Assembly (NCBI GenBank): GCA_905207625.1
Contig: CAJLLT010000001.1
Coordinates: forward strand, 1 to 64,000
Reading direction: 5' to 3'
From: an uncultured Eubacteriales bacterium
GTDB lineage: Bacteria > Bacillota > Clostridia > Oscillospirales > UBA644
DNA length: 64,000 nucleotides
Part shown: positions 6,597 through 14,516 of the stretch, one piece after another
Layout of the letters: each line of letters begins with the position of its first letter
Numbering within the stretch: the stretch's first letter is position 1
Program-made: the position numbers and the translations under genes
Notes under the pieces: generated by a model
Databases searched by the model: none
The model's input: the letters and a program-made list of their open reading frames with translations, nothing else
Told to the model about the DNA's origin: nothing

Positions 6597-8780
6597 ATGA
6601 AACCGTCTGAAAAACATGCCGCAGTGACCCTGTTCCGTGAATCACGGGATATATCCAACTCAACCGCCATCAATGCCGATACCGTGCTGGTATACGGACT
6701 GGACAGTTCTGTCCCGGCACGGATAGAAAAATGGAAAAATGCGGGATATAACACCGGACTTATTGCGGATTTTTCCCGCGGGGACTTCACCGACTGGCTC
6801 AGCGGAAAAGTGGACGGAGTTTCCCACAGCGGCGATGTTCAGACAGACCGCCAGGGCAAACAGATACTCTATGCCCCCGGAATACCGTATATCATTCCCA
6901 CGATAGCATTCACCGAGTATTATATTAAGAAGATACTTCCCTTTCTCGAAAGCTCAATAGACTGCGTATGCATCGAAAGTCCCGGGTTTTCCGCTCTCGC
7001 GGGATACGGAGAGGTCTTCCGTGCCGAATGGGAGATCTATTACCGGCAACCCTGGCAGCCGCCACACAGTTCCGCCGATGCGCAGTATAAAGCGTCGGTA
7101 CTTAAAGCTTATCTTGTCACACGGGCTGTGGACAGAATAGCAACCATGCTTAAATATGAGGCAAAGACCGTATTCGGAAAGGATCTGAAGGTATATATTT
7201 CGGTAGCCTCCGCCGTTGATATGGCGCTGGAAAAGATGATCTGCCCCGTGTCCGATATCGCTTCGCTCAACTCCGTCGACGGATTCATAGGGAAAGCCGC
7301 AGACGACGATATAGACGACAGTTCCCGTGAGAACAGACTAAAGACCTTCGAAGCGTCTTTTTTACGCTACGGTCTGTTGCAGGAACTCGTAGCCGGAACA
7401 GGGAAAAAAATGTTTCTGTCCGTAAGTCCGGTCTCGGACGATCCGACCCAGGGTTGGGCGGAGCACCGTATCAATTACGAAAAAAATCTTACGGCTGCCC
7501 TCATGCAGCCTAACGTCACCGGATACGAAATATGTCCTATGCCTCATCGGGCAATGCTGGGCAAGTACCCGCGAAAACCCGGAAGCACTCCGAAACCGAT
7601 ACCAGGATATTACAAAACGGAGCTTCTCAATCTCTTTTCCGTCCTGGGTGACATCTGCGGAAAGGAAAGCAAGGCTATTTCCGGTGAAAATCCGATAGGA
7701 GTCCTTTTTTCCGACAATGCGATGTTTCAGCGCATATATCCCGACGGGGACAGCTACGAAAAAGCCTACAACCGGGGAATAGATCTTTTCCACTCTTTCT
7801 ACGGACTTTGTATGCCGCTTCTTGAACGTGGAATTGCCGTACGCCCGGTGCAGGCGGAGAATATAGCCGCCCACGGCTCATGCCTGGACAAATACAGAAT
7901 ACTTATACTCAGTTATCAGTTCATGAAACCGGAATCCTCCCGTATTCACTTTGCCCTGATGGAATGGATAATGCGGGGAGGAGTACTTATAGTTGCCGGC
8001 GACCGCGCGGATACCTTCAACGGGATCTCCGCATGGTGGAACCAGAACGGAAACAGTTTCTCATGTCCCGACGAGCATCTGATGAAGATACTGGGACTGA
8101 GCCGCAAAGCCGATGGGATATTTGCCAGAAACAAGAAAGCAAGTCAGGTTCTCCGCTCCTTACCGGAGGGGATATTTCCCGTCAAAAAGGGAGTGGTCGC
8201 GGTATTCGGTGAAAACCCGCAATACTGTATAAATGAAAAGGCATATGCCGATTTCTTCTGCAAGACAGTGATCTCTGCGGCATCCAAAGCAAAGATTCCC
8301 GTGTCGGCATCCTCCACCTTTGCACTGGGACGCGGACCGTACAAAATCCTTTCCATGCCGAAGGAAACCGGGAAGACAAGCGTGCCCATCAACGGACTTT
8401 TCGTTGACCTTCTCTCCCCCGAACTTGATGTGGAATCATTTATCGTTGCCGAATCGGGAGCAAGACTTTTCCTCTACGACCTGGAGGAAAAGAAAGACTG
8501 CAAACCGGAGATTATCGCCATATCGGCAAATATTCTGGACTACACCGAGGACGAAAACGGAATATCTTTTTCTGCGGCTGCCCCGGAAGGGGTGGACTGC
8601 GTATGCAGGCTTTACTGCCCGTCCCCTGTCCGTATCACGGAGCAGGACATGGAGATCCCATGCCAGCGGGACGAAAGCGGAAAAACGGTTCTCTTCCGTT
8701 TTACCCCGGGAAGCCTGCGACGCATAACAATCAATACGGCAAAGACTGAGGGGAACGGAACAAATGCCAAAGGACGTTAA
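6597..8780 (+). CDS. Glycosidase-like protein with GH42-type (A4-like) middle domain
   Basis: This is a 727-residue soluble protein without signal peptide. The ATG start at MKPSEKHAAV is preferred because TAGAGG lies 8 bases upstream; an in-frame TTG 21 bases earlier is less likely. Residues ~15-370 look like a TIM-barrel region, with the segment SIDCVCIESPGFSAL and many aromatic residues. Residues ~385-520 (GVLFSDNAMFQRIYPDGDS... RILILSYQFMKPESSRI... MRGGVLIVAGDRA) resemble the glutamine-amidotransferase-like trimerisation domain of GH42 beta-galactosidases. The C-terminus is beta-rich. Catalytic acids cannot be assigned with confidence. It overlaps the next HAD gene by 17 bases, suggesting coupled translation and a role in sugar-phosphate metabolism. 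Family membership needs a profile search. Confidence 0.65.
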   Translation: MKPSEKHAAVTLFRESRDISNSTAINADTVLVYGLDSSVPARIEKWKNAGYNTGLIADFSRGDFTDWLSGKVDGVSHSGDVQTDRQGKQILYAPGIPYIIPTIAFTEYYIKKILPFLESSIDCVCIESPGFSALAGYGEVFRAEWEIYYRQPWQPPHSSADAQYKASVLKAYLVTRAVDRIATMLKYEAKTVFGKDLKVYISVASAVDMALEKMICPVSDIASLNSVDGFIGKAADDDIDDSSRENRLKTFEASFLRYGLLQELVAGTGKKMFLSVSPVSDDPTQGWAEHRINYEKNLTAALMQPNVTGYEICPMPHRAMLGKYPRKPGSTPKPIPGYYKTELLNLFSVLGDICGKESKAISGENPIGVLFSDNAMFQRIYPDGDSYEKAYNRGIDLFHSFYGLCMPLLERGIAVRPVQAENIAAHGSCLDKYRILILSYQFMKPESSRIHFALMEWIMRGGVLIVAGDRADTFNGISAWWNQNGNSFSCPDEHLMKILGLSRKADGIFARNKKASQVLRSLPEGIFPVKKGVVAVFGENPQYCINEKAYADFFCKTVISAASKAKIPVSASSTFALGRGPYKILSMPKETGKTSVPINGLFVDLLSPELDVESFIVAESGARLFLYDLEEKKDCKPEIIAISANILDYTEDENGISFSAAAPEGVDCVCRLYCPSPVRITEQDMEIPCQRDESGKTVLFRFTPGSLRRITINTAKTEGNGTNAKGR

Positions 8781-9417
8781 ACTTGTTATTTTTGATATGG
8801 ACGGACTCATTTTTGACACGGAAACACTTTACCTGAAAAAGTGGTTCGTCGCGGCGGAAATGTTCGGACTGACCATAACCGAAGACGCCGTTATAGCCTC
8901 CATGGGTGCGAACCGCAAGGGACAGGAAGAGTTCTTTCTGAACTATTTCGGAAAGGACTTCCCTTTCAACGACGTGATTTCCGTTATTTCGGAACTCATT
9001 GTCCGGGATGTGGAAGAAAACGGTCTGAAAATAAAGCCCGGATTCCGGGAACTGATTGATTTCCTGGATAAAAAGGGGATCAAAAAGGCTCTTGCAACCT
9101 CCACAGGGCACCTGAGAACGGAAAAATACATGAAAATAGCCGGAACCGAAAAGACCTTTGACACTATAGTCTGCGGAGACATGATAGCCAACGGAAAACC
9201 TGCTCCGGATATTTTTCTCAAAGCCGCGGAAAACCTCGGTATTGCCCCTGAAAAGTGCATGGTCCTGGAGGACTCCGCCAATGGAATTCTTGCCGCCTGC
9301 AACGCCGGAATGATCCCGGTCTGCATTCCTGACATCAAGAAACCCTCACCTGAGATAATCGGGAAATGTTACCGTGTTCTGCCCTCTCTCGACCTTGTGA
9401 AAAACGAAATATTATGA
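8764..9417 (+). CDS. HAD-IA family phosphatase/beta-phosphoglucomutase-like
   Basis: This 217-residue HAD hydrolase shows motif I VIFDMDGLIFDTE (nucleophile Asp11, acid/base Asp13), motif II ATSTG (Thr/Ser near 114) and motif III Lys at NGKPAPDIF. The motif IV acidic pair is in VLEDSANGILAA. The LEDSxxGxxAAxxAGM signature is shared by beta-phosphoglucomutases and sugar-phosphate phosphatases. A GAGGGG ribosome site lies inside the end of the preceding gene, and the 17-base overlap indicates translational coupling. The substrate is probably a hexose phosphate produced by the partner glycosidase-like pathway, but this is inferred from context. Confidence 0.88.
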   Translation: MPKDVKLVIFDMDGLIFDTETLYLKKWFVAAEMFGLTITEDAVIASMGANRKGQEEFFLNYFGKDFPFNDVISVISELIVRDVEENGLKIKPGFRELIDFLDKKGIKKALATSTGHLRTEKYMKIAGTEKTFDTIVCGDMIANGKPAPDIFLKAAENLGIAPEKCMVLEDSANGILAACNAGMIPVCIPDIKKPSPEIIGKCYRVLPSLDLVKNEIL

Positions 9418-9446
9418 AGATTTAATAATTTTTTCGCATTTACCTA

Positions 9447-9475
9447 TTGCATTTTTACTTTTTATGTGATATAAT
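9447..9475 (+). promoter_or_regulatory. Sigma-A-type promoter of rpmE
   Basis: TTGCAT (9447-9452) is followed after exactly 17 bases by TATAAT (9470-9475). It sits about 40 bases before the rpmE start codon. Confidence 0.8.
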
Positions 9476-9516
9476 ATCGGAGTAAAATAACAGTTTTATG
9501 AAGGGGAGTGAACAGA

Positions 9517-9717
9517 GTGAAAGAAGGAATTCATCCCGTATATCAGGATTGCGTGGTCAAATGCGTCTGCGGTAACGAGATCCCGACGCGTTCCACCAAG
9601 AAAGAAATCCGCGTAGAAATTTGCTCCAAGTGCCATCCGTTCTTCACCGGCAAGCAGAAGCTGGTTGATGCAGGCGGTCGTGTGGACAGATTCAAGAAGA
9701 AGTTCGGTCTTCAGTAA
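9517..9717 (+). CDS. rpmE: 50S ribosomal protein L31 (zinc-binding form)
   Basis: This 66-residue ribosomal protein L31 binds the large subunit near the central protuberance. The start is the GTG at 9517, giving VKEGIHPVYQDC, with AAGGGGAG upstream. An earlier GTG at 9508 lies inside the Shine-Dalgarno region. The cysteines of the zinc form are present (KCVCGNEIPTRS... EICSKCHPFFTGKQK). This is the Cys-containing type that is replaced by the Cys-free paralogue under zinc shortage in some bacteria; no paralogue lies in this window. It is monocistronic with its own promoter and terminator. Confidence 0.97.
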   Translation: MKEGIHPVYQDCVVKCVCGNEIPTRSTKKEIRVEICSKCHPFFTGKQKLVDAGGRVDRFKKKFGLQ

Positions 9718-9722
9718 AAATC

Positions 9723-9756
9723 AAGGAGTTATCCGTGAGGATAGCTCCTTTTTTTT
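9723..9756 (+). terminator. Terminator of rpmE
   Basis: A 12-bp stem (AAGGAGTTATCC with GGATAGCTCCTT) with a 4-base loop is followed by a T tract of eight bases. It lies 6 bases after the rpmE stop. Confidence 0.93.
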
Positions 9757-9867
9757 GTAAAAAACATTTTCAGGGCATCCCCTGCCCTATAAGCTCAGAT
9801 ATCCGCCTTTCAGGGTGGATATTTTTTATGCCCACCGGAGAAGGACCGGGTATTCGGACTTACCGTG

Positions 9868-10461
9868 TCACTTTGCGGCGCTTTGCTCTTCCTCCGGCTC
9901 AGGACTTCCCACAGCCTGACGTACTGTCTGGGCGATGCGATCGAAATGAGCGACCAGCGAATTGGGTTTACCCACCGGGTCATCCTTCGAAAAAGGAACA
10001 AAGAACATATTGCGGCTGTTCATAAGCAATCCTATGTTCTTTGCCCCGGCGCCGAGGGCATCGTTAGATGAAACCGCCACCACAACGGGACGTAGATTAC
10101 GCAGATGAGCCTTCACGGCAAGGGTGACCGGAGTATCGGCGATCCCCAGAGCAAGTTTTGCCAGAGTATTACCGGTACACGGTGCGATAACAATAACATC
10201 CAGAAGTTTCTTCGGACCGATGGGCTCCACCTGGGCCAAAGTATGAAGTACCGGTTTTCCGCAGATCCGGCTCATTGTATCAACAAAGTCCTGAGCCTTT
10301 CCGAACCGGGTATCCGTTTCATATGAAGTCTGGCTCATGATCGGAGTTATATCCCAGCCGAGGGCGGCAAGTTTTTCAAGCTGTTTCATTACCGCCGAAA
10401 ATGTACAAAAAGACCCGGTCATGGCAAATCCGACCCTGAGGGGTCTGTTTTCTTCCGCCAA
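9868..10461 (-). CDS. dpaB: Dipicolinate synthase subunit B
   Basis: This 197-residue flavoprotein-like subunit (SpoVFB) works with DpaA to make dipicolinic acid, the calcium-chelating small molecule of the spore core, in the mother cell. The N-terminal RVGFAMTGSFCTFSAVM and the IAPCTGNTLAKLALGIADTPVT segments are the characteristic flavoprotein (DfpB/UbiX-like) motifs of this family. NPLVVA-type text is replaced by RPVVVAVSSNDALG. The likely start is TTG at 10461, with GAGGTGA 5-6 bases upstream. It follows dpaA by 9 bases and is co-transcribed with it. Its presence indicates the organism forms dipicolinate-containing endospores. Confidence 0.95.
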   Translation of the reverse strand: MAEENRPLRVGFAMTGSFCTFSAVMKQLEKLAALGWDITPIMSQTSYETDTRFGKAQDFVDTMSRICGKPVLHTLAQVEPIGPKKLLDVIVIAPCTGNTLAKLALGIADTPVTLAVKAHLRNLRPVVVAVSSNDALGAGAKNIGLLMNSRNMFFVPFSKDDPVGKPNSLVAHFDRIAQTVRQAVGSPEPEEEQSAAK

Positions 10462-10470
10462 AATATCACC

Positions 10471-11322
10471 TCAATTTTTCTCGGAAATGATATCCAGAAT
10501 TGCTTTCTCTATAATCTGCCCGGCGGTTTTCGGACACATTTTCCCGGGCAGTCCGGGGGCAGGGACAGCCTTCAGCCCCAACTGTTCCGCAACGGAAAGG
10601 TCTATACCACCGGGTTTGGACGCAAGTTCTATAAACACGGCGGTTTTCCCGGCACGTTCAAGCTCTCTGCGCCCGATCACAGGATACGGGACGGTATTGA
10701 ATACAATATCGTATCGGTCCATGCTTTCCCATATCCGGCACGTATTCACACCGCACATTCCGCCGGCCCCGATCCACGCGATATCGGAAGCTTTCCGGGC
10801 AGAAACCGTGACCTCAGCCCCCAAAGCCCTGAGCCTTGGAGCGAGTGCCTTCCCTATTCTTCCGTATCCGACGATCAGACACCGGCTCCCGGAAACAGTG
10901 CACGGGCGGGACTGCATAGCCAGAAGCACAGCCCCCTCAGCCGTGGCTACGGCGTTCGGTATAAGGACCTGTTCGAGTTCAAGACAGTCATGGACCTGAG
11001 CCAACGTTTCCATTGAAAAAGATGCAGGTATCCCTCCGCCGAAAACGACAGAATCCGGGGGAACCAACGGGGCAAGATCCGAGATCCGGAGTTTCCGGTC
11101 AGAGAGCGGAGTGTTAAGCCATTCCCCGTCACGGCTGCAGGGGAACGGAAGGACAACATAATCAGCCCCTCTCAGAGCCTCCCCGACACAGGCTTCCTCC
11201 CTTCCTGGATCTTCCCGTTCAAGTCCGTACGTCCTTACCTCATACCCTTTTTCAGCCAAAGACCGGGCAAGGTAAACCGTTCTCATATCTCCGCCGATGA
11301 CGGCAAATCTTTTTCCCGACAT
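10471..11322 (-). CDS. dpaA: Dipicolinate synthase subunit A
   Basis: This 283-residue NAD(P)-dependent subunit (SpoVFA) of dipicolinate synthase acts on dihydroxytetrahydrodipicolinate derived from the lysine pathway. It has an N-terminal MSGKRFAVIGGDMRTVYLA segment and a central Rossmann motif, CLIVGYGRIGKALA. A C-terminal ELASKPGGIDLSVAEQLGLK block is also present. An AAAGGAGGGG ribosome site lies 5 bases before the ATG. The substrate-producing enzyme DapA is encoded 8 kb away at 19.0-19.9 kb. The promoter immediately upstream has the sigma-K consensus, matching mother-cell expression. Confidence 0.96.
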   Translation of the reverse strand: MSGKRFAVIGGDMRTVYLARSLAEKGYEVRTYGLEREDPGREEACVGEALRGADYVVLPFPCSRDGEWLNTPLSDRKLRISDLAPLVPPDSVVFGGGIPASFSMETLAQVHDCLELEQVLIPNAVATAEGAVLLAMQSRPCTVSGSRCLIVGYGRIGKALAPRLRALGAEVTVSARKASDIAWIGAGGMCGVNTCRIWESMDRYDIVFNTVPYPVIGRRELERAGKTAVFIELASKPGGIDLSVAEQLGLKAVPAPGLPGKMCPKTAGQIIEKAILDIISEKN

Positions 11323-11348
11323 TCTTTCCCCTCCTTTGCGGTATACTA

Positions 11349-11377
11349 TATAATATGCCGCCGGATAATAAAGAGTG
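11349..11377 (-). promoter_or_regulatory. Sigma-K-like promoter of dpaA-dpaB
   Basis: On the minus strand CATATTATA (11357-11349) fits CATAnnnTA, and CAC (11377-11375) stands 17 bases upstream, fitting the short AC-type -35 of sigma K. The predicted start leaves a leader of about 20 bases containing only the ribosome site. The B. subtilis spoVF operon is known to be sigma-K controlled, so the match is biologically coherent. It is a pattern match only. Confidence 0.65.
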
Positions 11378-11467
11378 AAACTGTCGGGACCGGTTTTCCG
11401 GCAAAGTCACCGGTTGAACAGTTTATCCGCATAAACCGCAACTCTCACCTGAAATAAATATAAAAAC

Positions 11468-11495
11468 AAAAGTCTGCCTTTTCAGGCAGACTTTT
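11468..11495. terminator. Terminator of metA (possibly bidirectional)
   Basis: An AAAAGTCTGCC / GGCAGACTTTT stem of 11 bp with a 6-base loop lies just past the metA stop. T tracts are present in both orientations. Confidence 0.88.
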
Positions 11496-11506
11496 TTCTG
11501 TATCTG

Positions 11507-12403
11507 TTAAATCAAATGGTCGCTGTTCATCCCGGCAAGGGTCCTGACCCAGTTGCCGTAGAGCGTCCTCCCCGTTTCACGCCATGTAAGTCCGGGAATA
11601 AGTGCAGGATCGTCGTTCGGGAAATAATGCTTCGGCTTCGCAATATTTTCTCCCTTTTCAAGGTCCCGGAAATACTCCCGGGAAAGGGTGTCGGCGTCAT
11701 ACTCGGAATGTCCCATGGAGCACACAAGCCGCAGGTCGGCAGACGCGACAATATGAACTCCCGCCTCCTTCGAGCAGGCTACAAGAGAAAGATCTTTCTG
11801 CTTTAAAATATCGTCGGCTGTTACTTCCGTGTGACGGGAATGAGGGGTTGCAAACGGATTTTTCAATCCTCTGACAATATCGTTTTTGGAATCAAGAATA
11901 TCATGTTCAAAAACGCCGAACATTTTCTCCGGCAAAGCCCGTTTCTCTATCCCGTAACGGTGATAAAGAATCGCCTGGGCTCCCCAGCATATGGAAAAAA
12001 CAGAACGGACATGAGTCTCAGCCCAATCAAAAATACGGCAGAGCTCATCCCAATACAATACCTGCCCGTAATCAAAAAGTTCAACGGGAGCACCGGTCAC
12101 AATGAAGCCGTCGAAAAATGAATCGCTGTACTCATCAAAGCCCTTATAGAACCGATTCATATACTCACTGTCGGCATTTTTCGAAGTATAAGTGACGGTT
12201 TTCATCAGGTCCAGATCAATATCAAGACCCGCCGATGCCAACATGCGGATTATCTGGGTCTCAGTGACCGTTTTTGTGGGCATAAGGTTGAGAAGGAGTA
12301 TTTTCAGAGGCTTGAGCCCCGAAGGCTCGCCCTGATTGAGGATTATACCTTCCCGTCGGAGCAGATCCGTTGCGGGAAGCCCGTCCGGAACAGAAAACCG
12401 CAT
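11507..12403 (-). CDS. metA: Homoserine O-acyltransferase (MetA family, predicted acetyltransferase)
   Basis: This 298-residue MetA-family enzyme acylates L-homoserine in the first committed step to methionine. The start MRFSVPDGLPATDLLRREGI has AAAGGGGG 6 bases upstream; the longer frame adds a non-conserved N-terminus. The catalytic Cys is in SICWGAQA (Cys139), and the His-x-Glu relay is in SMGHSEYD. In TGAPVELFDYGQVLYW, Glu108 occupies the position of Gly111 of E. coli MetA. Literature on this family links Glu at this site to acetyl-CoA rather than succinyl-CoA use, so homoserine O-acetyltransferase is the better name. No SAM riboswitch (S-box) pattern is recognised upstream; instead a Spo0A-box match lies about 50 bases before the start. 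Confidence 0.95.
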   Translation of the reverse strand: MRFSVPDGLPATDLLRREGIILNQGEPSGLKPLKILLLNLMPTKTVTETQIIRMLASAGLDIDLDLMKTVTYTSKNADSEYMNRFYKGFDEYSDSFFDGFIVTGAPVELFDYGQVLYWDELCRIFDWAETHVRSVFSICWGAQAILYHRYGIEKRALPEKMFGVFEHDILDSKNDIVRGLKNPFATPHSRHTEVTADDILKQKDLSLVACSKEAGVHIVASADLRLVCSMGHSEYDADTLSREYFRDLEKGENIAKPKHYFPNDDPALIPGLTWRETGRTLYGNWVRTLAGMNSDHLI

Positions 12404-12809
12404 CCTCATCCCCCTTTCAGACCCTACAATTATCATGCTGACAGTATAACAAATATTTTCGACAAAGTCAATACAGGTTTTTAAAAAAATAAGCAAACAT
12501 TGTCTGTTTTTGGATTTTTCCCGTCATTTCACGCTTTTGTCTTCATACGACAAATAAATCTCTCCATTTATCGACTTTTATTACTCTTTTTTTCCCTTTA
12601 CAAAAGGTAATAACTGTATAAATATTCATTTATGCGGTTAATTATATTTATTTTTTGTCGATAAATGTCGTTTACTGCGGTTTTTATATGTTTTTGGGTC
12701 TTTTTTTCTCTTTATTTTGCACCCTGTTTTGTGGTAAAATAGTATCAGGAAAGATTCGAATACAGAAATACAGATTAAAAAACAAGATTTTCAGGAGGAG
12801 TCAGCGATA
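12404..12809. promoter_or_regulatory. AT-rich metA/spo0A intergenic region with Spo0A-box-like sites
   Basis: This divergent region of 406 bases is very AT-rich. A perfect 0A box, TTTTCGACAAA (reverse complement of TTTGTCGAAAA), lies at 12456-12466. Two further TGTCGNT-type sites at 12656-12662 and 12666-12672 are direct repeats exactly 10 bases apart, i.e. one helical turn. Weaker sites occur at 12546-12552 (TACGACA) and 12569-12575. TAAAAT before TATCAGGAAAG near 12740 may be the spo0A -10. The sites suggest autoregulation of spo0A and possibly Spo0A control of metA. Confidence 0.6.
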
Positions 12810-13634
12810 ATGAATGAAAGAACCAAAATACTGATTGTGGATGGTCAAACCGAACAGCGTAATGCTTACAAAGAACGCCTTAATCTTACAGGTTACGATG
12901 TAATCGGTTGTACGGCCAATCCCCGTCAGGGTTTGGAAATGATCGATCAGTTCCAGCCGGACTTCGTGTTGTTCGACATTGTTCTTTCCCCCATAGACGG
13001 CATCACCTTTCTTAAAGAAGCGATGAACGCCAAAGACGGGAGAAAATGCAAATACATTGCTCTTTCCTCTATAACAAATGAAAGGATAATCCGCGACGCG
13101 GTTTCTGCAGGAGCCGACTATTTCATCGCAAAACCTTTTGAACCCCAGGTACTTACAGACAGAATCAAATCGCTTGCAGAGCCCTTTGATGCCGCTGAAG
13201 AATTCGGCTTTACGGAGGAAGCCGGATCAATAGACAACTGTACGGCGGTCGAGACCGATCTGGAATCCCAGGTAACTTCCCTGATACTTGAAATCGGTAT
13301 TCCCGCGCACATCAAGGGATTTCATTATGTAAGAAGCGCCATTATGATGGCTGTGGAAAACCCTGAAACCATAAGTGCAATAACAAAGATAGTTTATCCC
13401 ACAATTGCAAAACAGTACCACACCGCCCCCACGAGAGTAGAACGTGCGATACGTCACGCGATCGAAGTTGCCTGGGACAGAGGAGATTACGACACACTTA
13501 ACAGCATATTCGGCTTTTCCGTTGATAACAATAAAGGAAAACCCACCAATTCGGAATTTATAGGACTGTTGTCTGACCAGCTCAGACTGAAGAATAAGAA
13601 AACCGCTGAACATAAAGAACTTCGCATAAAATAA
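12810..13634 (+). CDS. spo0A: Stage 0 sporulation master regulator Spo0A
   Basis: This 274-residue response regulator controls entry into sporulation. Residues 1-~122 are the receiver domain with phospho-acceptor Asp56 (VLFDIVLSPIDG), the switch Ser in ALSS and Lys in FIAKPF. After a linker, the C-terminal DNA-binding domain is unmistakable: LESQVTSLILEIGIPAHIKG, then ITKIVYPTIAKQYHTAPTRV, RAIRHAIEVAWDRG and KPTNSEFI. The acidic pair expected at the receiver metal site reads IVDG, so Asp11 is kept but the next residue, normally acidic, is Gly12. The ribosome site AGGAGG is strong. Its promoter region contains 0A-box-like repeats. A long hairpin terminator follows. Confidence 0.96.
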   Translation: MNERTKILIVDGQTEQRNAYKERLNLTGYDVIGCTANPRQGLEMIDQFQPDFVLFDIVLSPIDGITFLKEAMNAKDGRKCKYIALSSITNERIIRDAVSAGADYFIAKPFEPQVLTDRIKSLAEPFDAAEEFGFTEEAGSIDNCTAVETDLESQVTSLILEIGIPAHIKGFHYVRSAIMMAVENPETISAITKIVYPTIAKQYHTAPTRVERAIRHAIEVAWDRGDYDTLNSIFGFSVDNNKGKPTNSEFIGLLSDQLRLKNKKTAEHKELRIK

Positions 13635-13713
13635 ACCCTATTTTATAAAACCGAAAAAAGATCCGGACAAAGATACCCGCATCTGGATCTCTGTCCGGGA
13701 TAATATAGAATAA

Positions 13714-13750
13714 GACATCCCCCGCTGTGACGAACACAGCGGGGGATGTC
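13714..13750. terminator. Strong hairpin between spo0A and the convergent lipoprotein operon
   Basis: A perfect 16-bp stem (GACATCCCCCGCTGTG and its complement) with a 5-base loop is followed on the plus strand by TTTATAACG and on the minus strand by TTATTCTA. It separates two convergent transcription units. Confidence 0.85.
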
Positions 13751-13766
13751 TTTATAACGTTTTCTT

Positions 13767-14516
13767 TTACTCCTGACCTAACAGTTGTCTTACAAAATCC
13801 TGAATATCGTACGTAAGCCGCACGGAAGCTATCCTGAACTCAAAAGAAGGGCTTTCAAGCACCATTCTGTCATTTTCCGGTCCGAGGATCATATCCCCGA
13901 AAATACGGATGCAGGGCTGTCCTTCGTACACAGCGCAAAGCTGTCCGTAGTAACATCCGTCACAGGCATACGTATCCTTTTTATCCATCTTATAGTAAGA
14001 GGGTTCCTGATATTTTAGCCCGGAAAAACTGTATGTCGCTTCATAAGTAAGATTCAGCAGATCCTGCCTCAGATCCCCTTCGGCAACAAAACTCCGGTTG
14101 AAATAAACGTGACCATTATGCTCATCGGTCATTTCCGTATAAGCAAAATCCCGTATAACAACATCTTTTACCTTGTCCCGGGTAAGAACCCTGTCTATAT
14201 CTTTACGCACAAAAAGAGAAAGATACCCTACACATGGAACAACAAGAAACAAATCGTCAGTATTTTCAAACAGCAGGACATCTATCTTCATCCCGTCGCC
14301 GACTTTTCCGTCACTGTTTTCGGAACGGATCCACGCAACGGACTTCACCGTTGGAACAGATTCCATACTCCATTCGGAGAAATTATCCTGAACGTATGAA
14401 TGCCCGTTATATGAAATAACTGCAAGGTCGGAGATGTAAAGGACTTTCCTCGCACATCCGGAAACAAGTATCCCGAAAAGCGCAAGAACAAGGGTTACAG
14501 CCGAAAATTTTCTCAC
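13767..14516 (-). CDS. Lipoprotein, last gene of the GntR-ABC operon
   Basis: This 249-residue protein starts at a GTG overlapping the previous stop (GTGA). The signal sequence MRKFSAVTLVLALFGILVSGC gives a lipobox VSGC with Cys21. The mature part holds NGHSYVQDNFSEW and VAWIRSENSDGKVGDGMKID, and a CDGC pair near residue 190. It resembles no family I can name with confidence. It and its upstream neighbour share a theme of a short beta-rich N-terminal segment after the lipid Cys ending in NG(H/K)xY, so they may be diverged paralogues. It is expected on the outer membrane face, possibly assisting or sensing for the ABC transporter encoded upstream. Confidence 0.8.
   Translation of the reverse strand: MRKFSAVTLVLALFGILVSGCARKVLYISDLAVISYNGHSYVQDNFSEWSMESVPTVKSVAWIRSENSDGKVGDGMKIDVLLFENTDDLFLVVPCVGYLSLFVRKDIDRVLTRDKVKDVVIRDFAYTEMTDEHNGHVYFNRSFVAEGDLRQDLLNLTYEATYSFSGLKYQEPSYYKMDKKDTYACDGCYYGQLCAVYEGQPCIRIFGDMILGPENDRMVLESPSFEFRIASVRLTYDIQDFVRQLLGQE

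Noticed and set aside
5321..6610. 429-residue plus-strand frame
   Set aside because: It is antisense to the HAD-SLOG gene, whose catalytic motifs are intact.
12404..12809. Possible S-box (SAM riboswitch) for metA
   Set aside because: No S-box core elements or terminator were found in the leader; the region is simple AT-rich DNA with 0A-box-like sites.
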